From Limanda limanda (Eukaryota > Chordata > Actinopteri > Pleuronectiformes > Pleuronectidae), in NCBI RefSeq assembly GCF_963576545.1, contig NC_083639.1:21174118-21238117 (forward strand): DNA of 64,000 nucleotides, given 5' to 3'. The notes beneath the pieces are model-generated. The model was not told the DNA's origin. It worked only from the letters and a program-made list of their open reading frames with translations, and did no database searches. Positions 38,790 through 50,500 of this stretch are shown in pieces; the stretch's first letter is position 1; each line of letters opens with the position of its first letter. Position numbers and translations under genes: made by a program.

Positions 38790-39989
38790 CTACAATGTGA
38801 GCATGAGACTGTTTAGTCTAGCGAAACACACAGCCCTATTCTTCTGAATTTACAACCAGACTGCAAACAGTTGGAGTCCACAGCCATTTTTCTTTCAAAC
38901 TGATGGTCACAAATAATGTCATAATCCATGTTTATCTGGAGTTCCAGATATTTGAACCAGCAACCCTTTGGTCCCTACCTTCTCTGAAAAATGTAACATA
39001 CATTTCTAAAACTTTTATTTTGATGATATCAAATTTTAATTTAAAGTTTTTCCTGCTAGGATCAGAGACAGAGAAAGAAGACAGTGTCCATGTTAAACAT
39101 TGAGGAAAGAAGAAAATAAAACATTATCAAATGAATATGAGGGCTTGAGTAGAACTACGCTAAACAAACAATCTTCATATCTTGTTCATATGGAGAACAC
39201 TTATTATTTTCACTATGCTGAAGCCTGTAAAGTACAAAAAAACTCCACCATTCTTGACTTGATATGGTATGAAGGGGCCCTCTGGTGGTTCAGCAGAGCC
39301 AAGTAAGCACTGAGTGCTAAATCTGCTCATTAAGACAATGTGTGGGAGGATCAGGTAAAGAAATGCAGCAACAACATGTGCTAGTTATGCATGTTAGGGT
39401 GCTGGAGGTGTTTGACGAGAATAGCACTTACACTCTGGAAGCTATGTTCATCATGTGCCTCTATGAAACAGCACCAATACATGTTCAACCCATTCCCTCA
39501 ACTGCCATATTTCCAAGCAACCTTTACGTTTGAAGTGCTTGGTAATCTTGTATTTGGCCTGAGACATATCAAAGGTCAGTATTGTCCCTGGGACATTGAC
39601 ATGATCTGGTGCCAGAGGTGGAACAATAGGAGAAAAGGGTGTGGAGAGATAATTTTACAATATCTCAATCATTGACCTACATCATAGATATGAGTGCATC
39701 CAGCACATTGGTAAACAACTGGCTATAAAGTTAAATTTAATGTTATATTTTTCAAAATTAGACACATCAGTTTTTGCTTACTGACTATGGGGGATCCTGC
39801 TGAAGCCACACAGAGCATATGGATGAGACGACTGCAGCACGATGCAGCACACAAGGAGTGTCAAGACTCCGATGTGGTTTCTTAGCAACAGTACACAGCA
39901 GGATATCATTCCTTATCATTCCTTATACAAGAGTATATTACTGGCCCTATACATGGGTCATGAGTCTTAATCTCAGTCTGTGGGCAGTC
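38790..39989. other. Gene-free stretch
   Basis: I looked here for the earlier ZNF532 exons (fingers beginning CHHVVF and YKCSMC) and did not see them on the minus strand. Nothing else is recognisable. Confidence 0.5.
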
Positions 39990-42290
39990 AAGTAAGATAT
40001 CTGTACTTTTACTCAAGTATGGCTTTCAAGTACTTTATACACCACTGCTTGTTTGATACAAACATCCTGAATAACAGAGTTGCACAGATCACCTTTTAAT
40101 ATTATTAATAATATATGTGAAGAGACTGTCTGATCAAGTTAATGTTAATTATTCCTCGAAGTAATTATTAACAATGATTTCCACAACAATGATTGTAGGA
40201 AACAGATATATTAATACATGCAACATTTATTTCTGTTAAACTGTTTCAACTTTGCCTAAATTCAACTTAATTGAAGTACTTTTGGTGACAGTTATCACTA
40301 CATGCCTCCATCAGTCTGTTCTTTTTCAAAAGTAGATAAAAAATAACCACTTATAAGCACTTTGTTACAAGATGATAAAGCTCAACCAAAAATAACACAT
40401 GCATATGACTGGGGTGTAATGTTTCTAAGTGTCTTCTTCATTTTTTGGGTCTCATACTGTCAGCTGCCAGAGTTTTCAGACCTAAAATCCATAAAGTCTC
40501 TCCTCATGTCCTCCTTCATTCACTGTGAACCCAAGAGCAAGACAGGCTTCATGTTGTGGACTACTGCATATTCACGCACACAATTAAGGTTTTTTAGTGG
40601 ACCTCGCCAAATGGAACCCTGGGTAATCAGGCCCAGTTTTCCACTCACTATAATGCCAATATAATTTTTGCAAAGATATTATATATCTATATATTGCCAA
40701 TTCCAATCTTTAGCCGCCCTTTGTGCTGACTCAACACAACTTAGAAGCTGTTGAGTCTTTATATATATATTGTACAAACTGGCTAATGTGTACAACTTCA
40801 AGCAGGGTTGTGTCTTCACTTTGTTGTCCCTACAGGCAAGATACCCTACAGGTGTATTGTCACCCTGCTTCAAACAAATGCAAACACAAACACAGGCCCA
40901 TTCAGTGAAGATAGTCTAATGATAAATAAACAGGCTTACATGTAGATGCGTGGACAAGCTGGCGGGCAGATATACAGGCAGGTAAACATCCAGGCAGTTA
41001 CAAAATACAGCTAATAGACACAAAAGGTTAATTTGGTCTAATAGTGTTCTTAGGTAGAATCAAGAGGCACTTGTTTATTCTGTTGTGTTGATTCTTTGTT
41101 GTCTCTAGAAGTTCAGATGCACTTGTCCAATACTTTTTTAACCTCAGCATCTCGGGTTCAAAATTTGTAAAATTATACAATATATATATAGTGTTGTTAT
41201 AATTTTTCAGTCAGTTGAAATAAATCCTGAACTGAACAATTTTGGGTTGTTTTGTGTCTGTATAGGCCTACTATAAAAAGCACTTAGCATTTTTAATTTT
41301 GGTACTTGTACTTTTACTTTTGATACTTAAGTACATTTCAACACCAGATACTTTTGATACTTAAGTACATTTAATATGAGCAACTCTAAGACTTTTACTC
41401 AAGTCATTTTCTGACAGGTGACTTTTACTTTTACCGGAGTCACTTTCAAGTAAGATATCTGTACTTTTACTCAAGTATGGCTTTCAAGTACTTTATACAC
41501 CACTGCTTGTTTGATACAAACGTCCTGAATAACAGAGTTGCACAGATCACCTTTTAATATTATTAATAATATATGTGAAGAGACTGTCTGATCAAGTTAA
41601 TGTTAATTATTCCTCGAAATAATTATTAACAATGATTGTAGGAAACAGATATATTAATACATGCAACATTTATTTCTGTTAAACTGTTTCAACTTTGCTT
41701 AAATTCAACTTAATTGAAGTACTTTTGGTGACATTTATCACTACATGCCTCCATCAGTCTGTTCTTTTTCAAAAGTAGATAAAAAATAACCAAATAACCA
41801 CTTATAAGCACTTTGTCACAAGATGATAAAGCTCAACCAAAAATAACACATGCATATGACTGGGGTGTAATGTTTCTAAGTGTCTTCTTCATTTTTTGGG
41901 TCTCATACTGTCAGCTGCCAGAGTTCTCAGACCTAAAATCCATAAAGTCTCTCCTCATGTCCTCCTTCATTCACTGTGAACCCAAGAGCAAGACAGGCTT
42001 CATCTTACTTTCTTTTCAACTTGGTGACATTTATCACTACATTCCTCCATCAGTCTGTACTTTAAAATAAATTCAATTAAAATCACTTTGTCACAAAGAT
42101 GATAAAGCTCAACCAAAAAGAACACATGCACGTGACTGGGGTGTAATGTTTCTCAGTGTCTTCTTAATTAGTTTGGTCTCATAGAGTTTTCAGACATAAA
42201 ATACACACTTGTCTCTCCTCATGTCCTACCACATTGACTGTGAACCCAAGAGCAAGACAGGTTTCATCGTACTTTCTGTTCAACTTGGTT
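39990..42290. repeat. Tandem duplication, two full units and one partial unit
   Basis: Unit 1 at about 39990-40551 and unit 2 at about 41448-42003 are near identical (GTAAGATATCTGTACTTTTA through CCAAGAGCAAGACAGGCTTC). A diverged third copy of the second half spans about 42020-42290. Unit 1 ends where repeat R begins at 40556; unit 2 continues into the third copy instead. Confidence 0.9.
40556..41030. repeat. Direct repeat R, right copy
   Basis: Same sequence and orientation as 27908-28357, with small indels, for example an extra CAACTTCAAGCAGGGTTGTG near 40793. Each copy of R lies on the upstream side of a group of ZNF532 exons. Confidence 0.9.
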
Positions 42291-42359
42291 TTTGAACACT
42301 GTCTGTTTGTCCCTGACCGGCTGCTTCACGTGAACGATGCTCTCTCCACTGTGTGTGTC

Positions 42360-42520
42360 TCTGAGTGAGTGGGTGGGGGCGGGGCGGAGCCCCGGGGCCT
42401 GAGTGTGTGCGCGACGTGCACGTCACTGCACAGGAGCCGCTGCAGAGGGGCTGAAGCCGCGGGCTGCTGACCACTGGCTACGGCGAAAGAGCGATTTGTT
42501 TACTGCTCCGCCGTTAAAGA
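42360..42520. promoter_or_regulatory. GC-rich, GC-box-containing patch of unknown role
   Basis: Includes GGGGGCGGGGCGGAGCC (an Sp/KLF-type GC box) and CGACGTGCACGTCACTG. It resembles a promoter or CpG island, but no first exon on either strand can be tied to it. The following 42640-42760 contains TAAGGTCTCAACCTTACTAT and similar text that I recognise as the tail of a common teleost repeat. Confidence 0.3.
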
Positions 42521-42760
42521 GATGCAGACGTCAAAACATTATTAGTCTATTCCATCTCTATTCTCCAGCTCTATTCCCATCCAGAGAGTTTTTTCTCTCC
42601 ACTGTCGCCAAGTCTTTGTTCATTGTGGGACTGCTTCTCTAATAGTGTAAGGTCTCAACCTTACTATGTGAAGTGGATTGAGATCATGTATGTTGTGATA
42701 TGGCGATGGTGATAGGCAGATTTATCTTGTGACCTCTGGAGGGACCTGATGCCTTGATAG

Positions 42761-43679
42761 GGAAACGATGGAGTAAATCTCAACCCGGATTAAAATGGGC
42801 TCCACCTTATACCAGCTCCAAATTATACTGTTAACTTCTCCATGGATCTCCTTACCTCCTGACCAAACTTGAAAGGGGCCTGGTTAATAGGACGCACAGA
42901 ACAACTCACTCTTCGTTTCCTCCCTTTTTATTTTCAATCCACTTAAGCGCACAATGGAGGTTTGATGTTGATTGAAGAATGTTCACAGTTTTGTTTTCCA
43001 GGATTGATCTGACACAAATATGGAATTTCACAATATATAATAACATAATATGCATTTAACTGTACATAAGTACATACAAAATACAAAAACTCAATACTCT
43101 TCTAAGCAATAATAGTTACATCACTCGTAATCAAGGTGAGTCAATTTGTAACCATTTTTATTAACTTATATTACTACCATAACAAATTTCCAATATCACA
43201 ATCGGATTAAATCTGTGTGTTCTTTTCCCACACCAACAGTGTCTTTGGTTAGGCCACGAGGTGAACGCCATCTTCTCTTTGTCTTTCTGCTGAGACGCCA
43301 AGTGTCCACACAGGTTTTCACTTTTCTTAATGAGCCGGTGAATTGTCTGTTCTTTTTCTAATAACTCCGCTGGGAAAGGCAACCGAAAGTGAAACTTAAA
43401 TTCCAGCTGGTTCATTTGCACTACGTTATTCTGGTTTAAAGAGGATGTTTGATTATCATTTCTGCCTGTTTTATCTCAACATCGACACTGATGATAACAA
43501 TCATATTAAGTCAGATATAAAAATAATCTGCCTACAGGTACCTGGCTATAAATTAATAAATCCTGATGACACTGGTGGCCAACTATGGTCGGCATCCTTA
43601 AGCTCAGACTAATGCGAGGTGAGTAGGTGCGAGTGAGCTTCCTCTGCATTGGTCAAAACAGTGAGTTGACAAATACAAG
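42761..43679. other. Gene-free stretch
   Basis: A minus-strand open frame at 43161-43421 (AELLEKEQTIHRLIKKSENL and following) has a helix-like composition, but no start context, splice sites or family I recognise. I do not call it a gene. Confidence 0.4.
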
Positions 43680-43773
43680 CTAGGTAGCTAGTGCTGTAGA
43701 GTCTACAGTGCTGTAGAGTCTACAGTGCTGTAGAGTCTACAGTGCTGTAGAGTCTACAGCACTAGCTACCTAG
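43680..43773. repeat. Compound palindrome with internal tandem units
   Basis: Outer arms of 21 bp are perfect inverted complements: CTAGGTAGCTAGTGCTGTAG A at 43680-43700 and its complement at 43753-43773. Between them the 17-bp unit GTGCTGTAGAGTCTACA repeats, and each unit is itself a small palindrome (TGTAGA g TCTACA). Confidence 0.95.
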
Positions 43774-43782
43774 TCTACCTAG

Positions 43783-43810
43783 TCATAGTCTACTACAGTG
43801 TAGACTATGA
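43783..43810. repeat. Perfect 11-bp hairpin
   Basis: TCATAGTCTAC and GTAGACTATGA separated by the 6-base loop TACAGT, only 9 bp past the compound palindrome. Confidence 0.95.
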
Positions 43811-44179
43811 TGTGAATTGATCTATAGTTACATGATGTATAGAGTATATTTAAGTCAGACAACTTAAGTTACAAATGTTTATTACTGCGTCAGAACATAA
43901 TTAGTGTTTGGCGTCTAGGCTCCGACTTCATCACTTCATCAGATATGATTAAATAGATATAATGGGAGTGATGAGCATATATTTATAACCCCCCTCTGTG
44001 ATCCTAGAGGTGGATGCTAGGGTGGTGGAGGGGCCGAATCCACCAGCACCAGTACTGACACAGCAGCAGGGGCAAGCAAAGGGAGTGAAGGGAAAGATTT
44101 GCAGCTAGAATAGCCCGTCCAATTGGAAGGGTGTGTATGATACAGGGTTGTGGAGAATGTGGAGTATCACATGGTTGGA

Positions 44180-44360
44180 TGGCAAACCAGAGATTGTGAT
44201 GGTGGATCTTGATCATGGACAGTGATGATGGATAGTGTTCATGGTGGTGGAAGATGGTCTTGGATAGTGGTGATGGATCGGGACCTTGGTGGTGGATGAT
44301 CATGATCATGGTGGTGGATGATGGTCGTGGATAGCGGTGATGGATGGTGACCATTGTAGT
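44180..44360. repeat. Degenerate GGTGGTGGATGATCATGG-type repeat
   Basis: Irregular tandem of GTGATGGAT, GGTGGTGGA and ATCATGGT pieces. The 116-codon minus-strand frame across it is a product of the repeat. Confidence 0.8.
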
Positions 44361-45007
44361 GGATCATGGACTATAATTATAAGACTGCTTGATAAACAAT
44401 ATGCCTACTCACATGTTCTACAACTGGCAATGACTCCTCCATTTCAATTGTCATTGCTGTCCAGTTCATCTCTATCAGACATTTTCAAATGTATGAATAA
44501 TTTAAACATTAACACACCTTTCCATTAGGCTAAAAACAGTTTCCTCTAATCAATGTTGTAAATATAGTTAATTTGTTTTACTTACATTAAGACAAATTCA
44601 AGACAGCTGATATTTTCCCTCTTGTTTAACCAATGAAATGCTGTCTTTTGTCTCTTCTTAAACCTTTTATATTTGAATGTTGAGGTTCAGAGTTTCAGAC
44701 AGGTGTCACAGTCACATGTGAAGCACAGATTTTTATATTTTGGATGTTTTAACATTTTCCTTAGCAATAAGGAGTCTTGCAACTAAACAGTATGTGTGCA
44801 TTCTGTTCACCAATTCAGAATCCTGCATGTAAAAACACAGCATCATGCCGGTGCATGCACCGCCACTGAGTGGCAGGCAGCAAGTACTGCAGGTCATTTA
44901 ACACCAAACCCCTCTTGCCCATTGCTCGTCCCCAGTTGCCCCCCGTACAGCACAGAGCTCAACGTCACAAAACAAGTAGTTAAATCCGTATAAAAAGTAG
45001 GTTGCCT
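44361..45007. other. Gene-free stretch
   Basis: Nothing recognisable; intergenic DNA beyond the likely end of nucks1. Confidence 0.45.
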
Positions 45008-47509
45008 TTATTAGAAGCTGGGAAACCAAAACATCATCGTTGTTAATACTTTTTTTGTAAGACCACAATATTGCCATTGCATCATCGCTTCGCACTTTTT
45101 CCACAACATGCAAAAGATTCAAGAGTTCAACGTTCCTTTTTCCACTACTGACAAAAAGTGTCTCCACTTGGTCTTCTGTAAGAATCACAACTTGGCGTAC
45201 ATTTTTACATTGCCAGTACAACGGAAGGTAGATAGAAAAGAAACATCAAAAAACAGTACAACAGAAGTCGTAGAATGGATGAGAAAGGAGAAATTCATAG
45301 CCTTATGCCATGTGCCTCCGGTGGGATGATGGCGAGGACTCTCACTCAAAGCCCTCACTGCTGTGAACTACAAGACAGTGTCTGATCCTACTGCAAACAG
45401 AGCTCTCCGAGCTTTACATCCGTATAAACAACGTTTTTTTCTCCCCCTTATGTATTCCTTGTTTGTATCCAATTGTCTTAAAATGACATTAAGGACTGAG
45501 TGCCAATTTAGGACCTGAATATAGAAAAAACACAGTAACCTTTTAATGACAGTCATAAAACAATCAAATGTGCTTCTGAACCAGGGACTAGGTTCGAGTG
45601 GGTCCTGCTCACATCTAGGACTGATTTCTAGTGCAGCCTTAGGACCAATCACAATTACTCCTGACCAACGCCTAATAAATTAGGTTTAGTTCCAAGACCA
45701 TGAAAGCAACTTTTTCTTTTTCCATTTTTTTGCTTTGACATCAAACATTACTTATCGTAATAAAAGACAATCTCACAAGTGCTGCACCTGATCTCTGAGT
45801 CACTAGTTTTGAGATCATTTATGGCTTTGGATGTTATGCTGATCGTACAAACTGTTGACTTGTTGTAAGACTAATTCGCTGCTTGTAGCAAAGACCTAAA
45901 ACAGAAGGACAGATTACATTCTCAGGCCTCTAGTGATGATATCAGAGCCACTACTGAAAACTCAACGAAAATTAAGGCATTAATAGACAAATGAACGCCA
46001 GATACATACTGAGCTACCCACTTCGTCATTTCATCCCTTTCTGAGCCTCAGTACTGTACCACTCTGGATTTAAAAATGTGTCAGCTTTTGAAACACTAAC
46101 GTGAGCAACAAAAACTACTCAGAAACAAAAGGGCATGGATAGCAACAGTAGGGGGCGCAGAGAAGAAAGAAAAGAGCAGGGACCGGAGTGAAGAAGGGAG
46201 GGATGGCTGGTCCAACCATCAGGCAGAACAGATTGGATAGGGTCAACTTTTTTCTTTAAAATCAAGATACATTTTATTTCTTTTCTTAAAAAACAAACAT
46301 TACAAAAAAAATCTGAATAGAGAATTATAACAATGAACCAACAGGAGAAAAAACAACATTCATTTTTTTAACCCTCAAAAAAAAACAAAAAAAACAAAAC
46401 AAAAAAACATCTCTTCTTGCATTTCATAAAAACAACAAAAAAGATATAGGGGTGCCTGGCACAACCGGTTGAATAAGAAGAAGCTGCAGCCGTGCGGTGA
46501 GGGGAGGATGATGTGATCTGAAAAGGGACTTGGATGCTTCATGTAGCATCATTCGAAAGCCAAACATGTAACAACAGAAACCGTTCCACACAATGCTATG
46601 GGCCGACAGAAACAATAGAAGCCATACCCTCTTACAGGATTTACCCCACAGGCATACGAAGTTAAACAAGTACATAAAAACACACACATGTTGGCTTGAA
46701 ATGTGTTATAGTGTCAGATGGTCTCGTAGCAAACACTCAGCAGTGACCCATCACTCTGCCACTAACACACTTTGATCGGGTTGATCTAAGAAGCTGCAGC
46801 TACAAGAGAAATACTTTTTAAAATAATGCGCTTCATTCTCCACACAGCCGCACAAGAGGTAAGGGCATGGATTTGTCTGCAAGAGGTTGGGTTCTTTAAA
46901 AATAAAATTAAAGGTTAAAAACTAAAGTGGCCCTGTTAAAACATGCTCCTGGTTTAAAAGCACAAGTACCAAAGAGGTTAAAGGCTTCAGCCCTTTGTCT
47001 GTGAGTGTGTGTTTGTGTGTGTTGACTTTGTAAATACAGCGCTCTAGTTACTGATACTGGGGAACTCTGAACAATACTCCCAGAGAGGACCGATATCAGT
47101 AAAGTGAACAGGGAAAATAAAGTGTGGGCAGTTGTTACGGATCGCAGATGATCGCAGGAGAGGGGTAAAAGAAAACCTTGTGAACTTGTGTGTCCACGAT
47201 GGGGACGGATGCTCATAAGCACTGAGCTTTTCAAAAAGGCAGAAACTCAGAGACTGAGTTTTTAAAACTAAAACCAATAACATAAAAGATGAACACAGAG
47301 GGAGGGACGGGCTGACTGTCGACAATACATGATCACAATTTCTGAGTTGAGGTGTGGGGTGGGGCAAACAAGAAAAAGCACACCAAGTCCAAACTATTGA
47401 GCCAGGCCACCGGGAGGAATAAAACAACAAAAAACTGGAGAAAAAAAAAGCAAAAAAGAGAGAAGAGACAGAGAGACGTGGAGGATGGGCATCAAACAGG
47501 TACCATCTT
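45008..47509 (-). other. nucks1: Probable long nucks1 3' UTR
   Basis: No gene is found between the nucks1 stop at 47510-47512 and a minus-strand AATAAA at 45008-45013 (TTTATT on plus). Mammalian NUCKS1 has a multi-kilobase 3' UTR, so an extension of about 2.5 kb is reasonable. Long A- and T-rich runs at 46250-46440 offer other possible ends. Confidence 0.4.
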
Positions 47510-50500
47510 CTAATCTTCTCCAGAGGGTGCCTCCTCTTCTGAGCCATCCTCCTCCTCTTCGTCTTCCTCCTCATCCTCTCCTCCTGCGGCCTCCTTCGTC
47601 TTTTTGGGGGCAGGGGCGGTCTCTTTCTTCTCAACCTCCTCTTCTTCCTCCTCCAGGGGACTCTCGGGCTCCTCCTCCTCCTCCTCCTCCTCTTTGGGTG
47701 AGCTCTTCTCTAGGGCCTTGGCGCTGGGGCGCCCCTTCCCCTTTCCTTTCATTGGGCTGGGTGTCACTGCGGAAAAAACACAGAACTGTTAGTCATCATC
47801 AGATCATGTCCAGTCTCACTATTGATGGGTAAAATCATCAAGGGTCTTGTTTCCAGTAAGGAAGTATTTAACATAAAAGGGGAAACAGCCTGGCTCTTTC
47901 TAAACTTTAGATACATTTAACATGTTTCAATACTTTCGATATGCTAAGAGGTGAAATCCTCAGATTTAAGGATAAGGGTAAAGAAAAATTTGCAATATGC
48001 AACATTTGAAGTTTGGTCCACTGATCATCTACTTAAACTTGTATGTGGTTTAACAAACCTCAAGGCAACTTGAGCAGAATTGGCAGAAAAATAATAAACA
48101 CAAAAACATGTATATTCTGTCCCTCTGAGCCTTGGAGTCTGATCATGAGAAGAAGTTTTGCCAGGACAAACTAAATACATAGGTAGATGTTTAATTGCAG
48201 GGTTTCTCCTCAATGTCTGTGGCTGTGATTGGACATCTCACCTGTGGCCTTTAGTCGTGGTTTGGGGCTTTTCTTCTCTTTCTTTTCTGGCCGTCCCCGT
48301 CGAATCACCTTCTTGGTTCTCTTCTTGGAGCGACCATAGTCACTGTCATCGTCATCCTCCACCATGAAGTCCTCATCGCTGCCAGACTCGTCGGCTGCAC
48401 ACAGAGTTGGGACATATATCCATCAGTTCCTACACTATGTGGTAATTAATTGGATACAAGTTCATGTAATATCAGGAATTATATACCTGACATAATCCTT
48501 ACAGTTAACCAAGCCTGCTACCAACAATTATTGCAAATATAATTTTTTTTTTTTTTAAAGTAGGTTAAAGTAACAATTCTTTTTTGAATAAATTGTTGCA
48601 GTAGTACATACGGTCCAAGTAGGGTTCTTCTTGTTCTTCCTGCTCTTCATCCTCACTGCCTGCGTCACCCAGCAGGATCTCCCTCTGTTTGGACACTGCC
48701 TTGGAAGCCGCCTGTCGCACTGTACGCTTTCGACTTACTTCCTTGTCTTCATCACTGTCATCTACAAAACACAACACACACAATTTGTCATGTTTTGTAT
48801 ATAAGGAAATTCCCTCCATCTGAATTTCAACTCAGACACATTCACAACAGAATTCATTCCGTTGCAGAGATCACGTGTTTTTGTTTACAGCACATAGACA
48901 CCGGCTGTGTTCTCAAATGGGCTCCCCAGGACTTTCTGTGGACTTACTAGGGTTACAGGCAGCAGAAATTCACAAATACACTTCCGCTGGAGAAACTGCA
49001 GAGGATCTCTGGAGTGCAGTGCATTTCTGAAAGCCGCTTTAGTCTTAAAGAAGCTGAGTAAGCACTAACAAAAGAGCCAGATCAAATTGACTCACACATA
49101 TTAATAAACATGTCATATCCAAGTTATCCTCAAAGAGTTCACAATTGTGGGAAGCACTATGTTTACACAGCATGCCCATTTGGCCTGAATCGCATAGGCG
49201 AAGGGGCGGGCGGGAGTCCTATTTTAACCGGTCTGTATTATGCTATTAGGAGTTATTGTAGCCTGCAGCAAGGATGATTAGCAGCTGACAGATGTCTGCT
49301 AATCTCAACAATTTCTACCATAAATCCTCAAGCCCAACCCATAAACACTCAGAAGACATCACTTGAGGCAAATTACTCACTCAGCTACCTCTATACTTTT
49401 TCACACGCAGTGCTACTTAAAGCTACTTTACATCCCTTTAAGGTCGATCAAATTAAAACCTGAAGCAGGATGCAGAAAGAGATTTCAAGACATTAAATGG
49501 TAAATGTTAATTAAATCTGAACTAATTCTGGCCGTCAGTGATTCACTGCGACCCTCCTCCATCCCATACACATGGAGTCTTTCTATCCAGAGCCTTGGTC
49601 AAGCCACTCATTATATTCTCTTCATCCTATTTAAGCACCAAAAGTGTCTGGCTGTGTGTTTATTCCTATACTTCACACAGCCTCTAATTCTAAAATCATG
49701 ACATCACAAGGTCTAATCAACTAATTGATTTCTCTTTGTGCAGGGCGATAAAAATGTTGTTTTGATTTTAATTTGAAAAATAAAGTTTTCTCGTGGTGGA
49801 CATCGATTCACGGCGTTTAGTAGTTTAATCTATGGTGGTAACAGGGGTGCACCTCGATGAGCTCAAAGGTCTCTCTGATGTGGGAAGGCACACAGACTCA
49901 AGAGTGAGAGATAACTTCTCATGTGAGGGAAGGAACTGCATTGCTGCCACAACTGCAGCTGAAACTATGAGGTCTGCCTACCTGCGTGGACGGTAAAAAC
50001 GCAACAACGTGAGCGAGGACACGCTGCAAACAGCATTGCATACAACAAGTTAGAGTTCTTTGATGTTATTATGAGAAGTGTAAAACCAATGTTTTGGTTC
50101 ATAATGAAACAGTGGTGGGACAAATTAGAATATGATGGGCCACCAGTGTACATAACATAAATGTGAAACACTATTTATACTGTGTATCAAAGCAGATCTA
50201 CAAATGTATAATATAATTTAATGAAGAATTTATCCGTAATTTAAAGAAAAAAACCTGCTACTTTGTAGAAGGAATAACCTGGATTGTTACCTGCAGGCCG
50301 TTTTCTCTTTGGCCCTCTCTTGGCGGGCTTCTCCACCACCTTGGGTTTCTTTCCCTTTTTCCCTTTCTTTTCTTCATAGTCACTTCCTCCTTCTTCATCC
50401 TCCTCCTCTCCAAATTCGTTGTCTTCCTCCTCGCTGCCAAAGTCTTCTGAAGCAGTGAAACAGGGGTAAGTCAGTGAGCTGATCAGTTGCCACTAATAAA

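Noticed and set aside
43161..43421. 86-codon minus-strand frame with helix-like composition
   Set aside because: There are no splice sites, start context or known family; the length is within chance for this DNA.
47044..47634. 196-codon Arg/Pro-rich minus-strand frame
   Set aside because: It is a shifted frame of the acidic last nucks1 exon running into the 3' UTR; the in-frame nucks1 protein ends APSGED.
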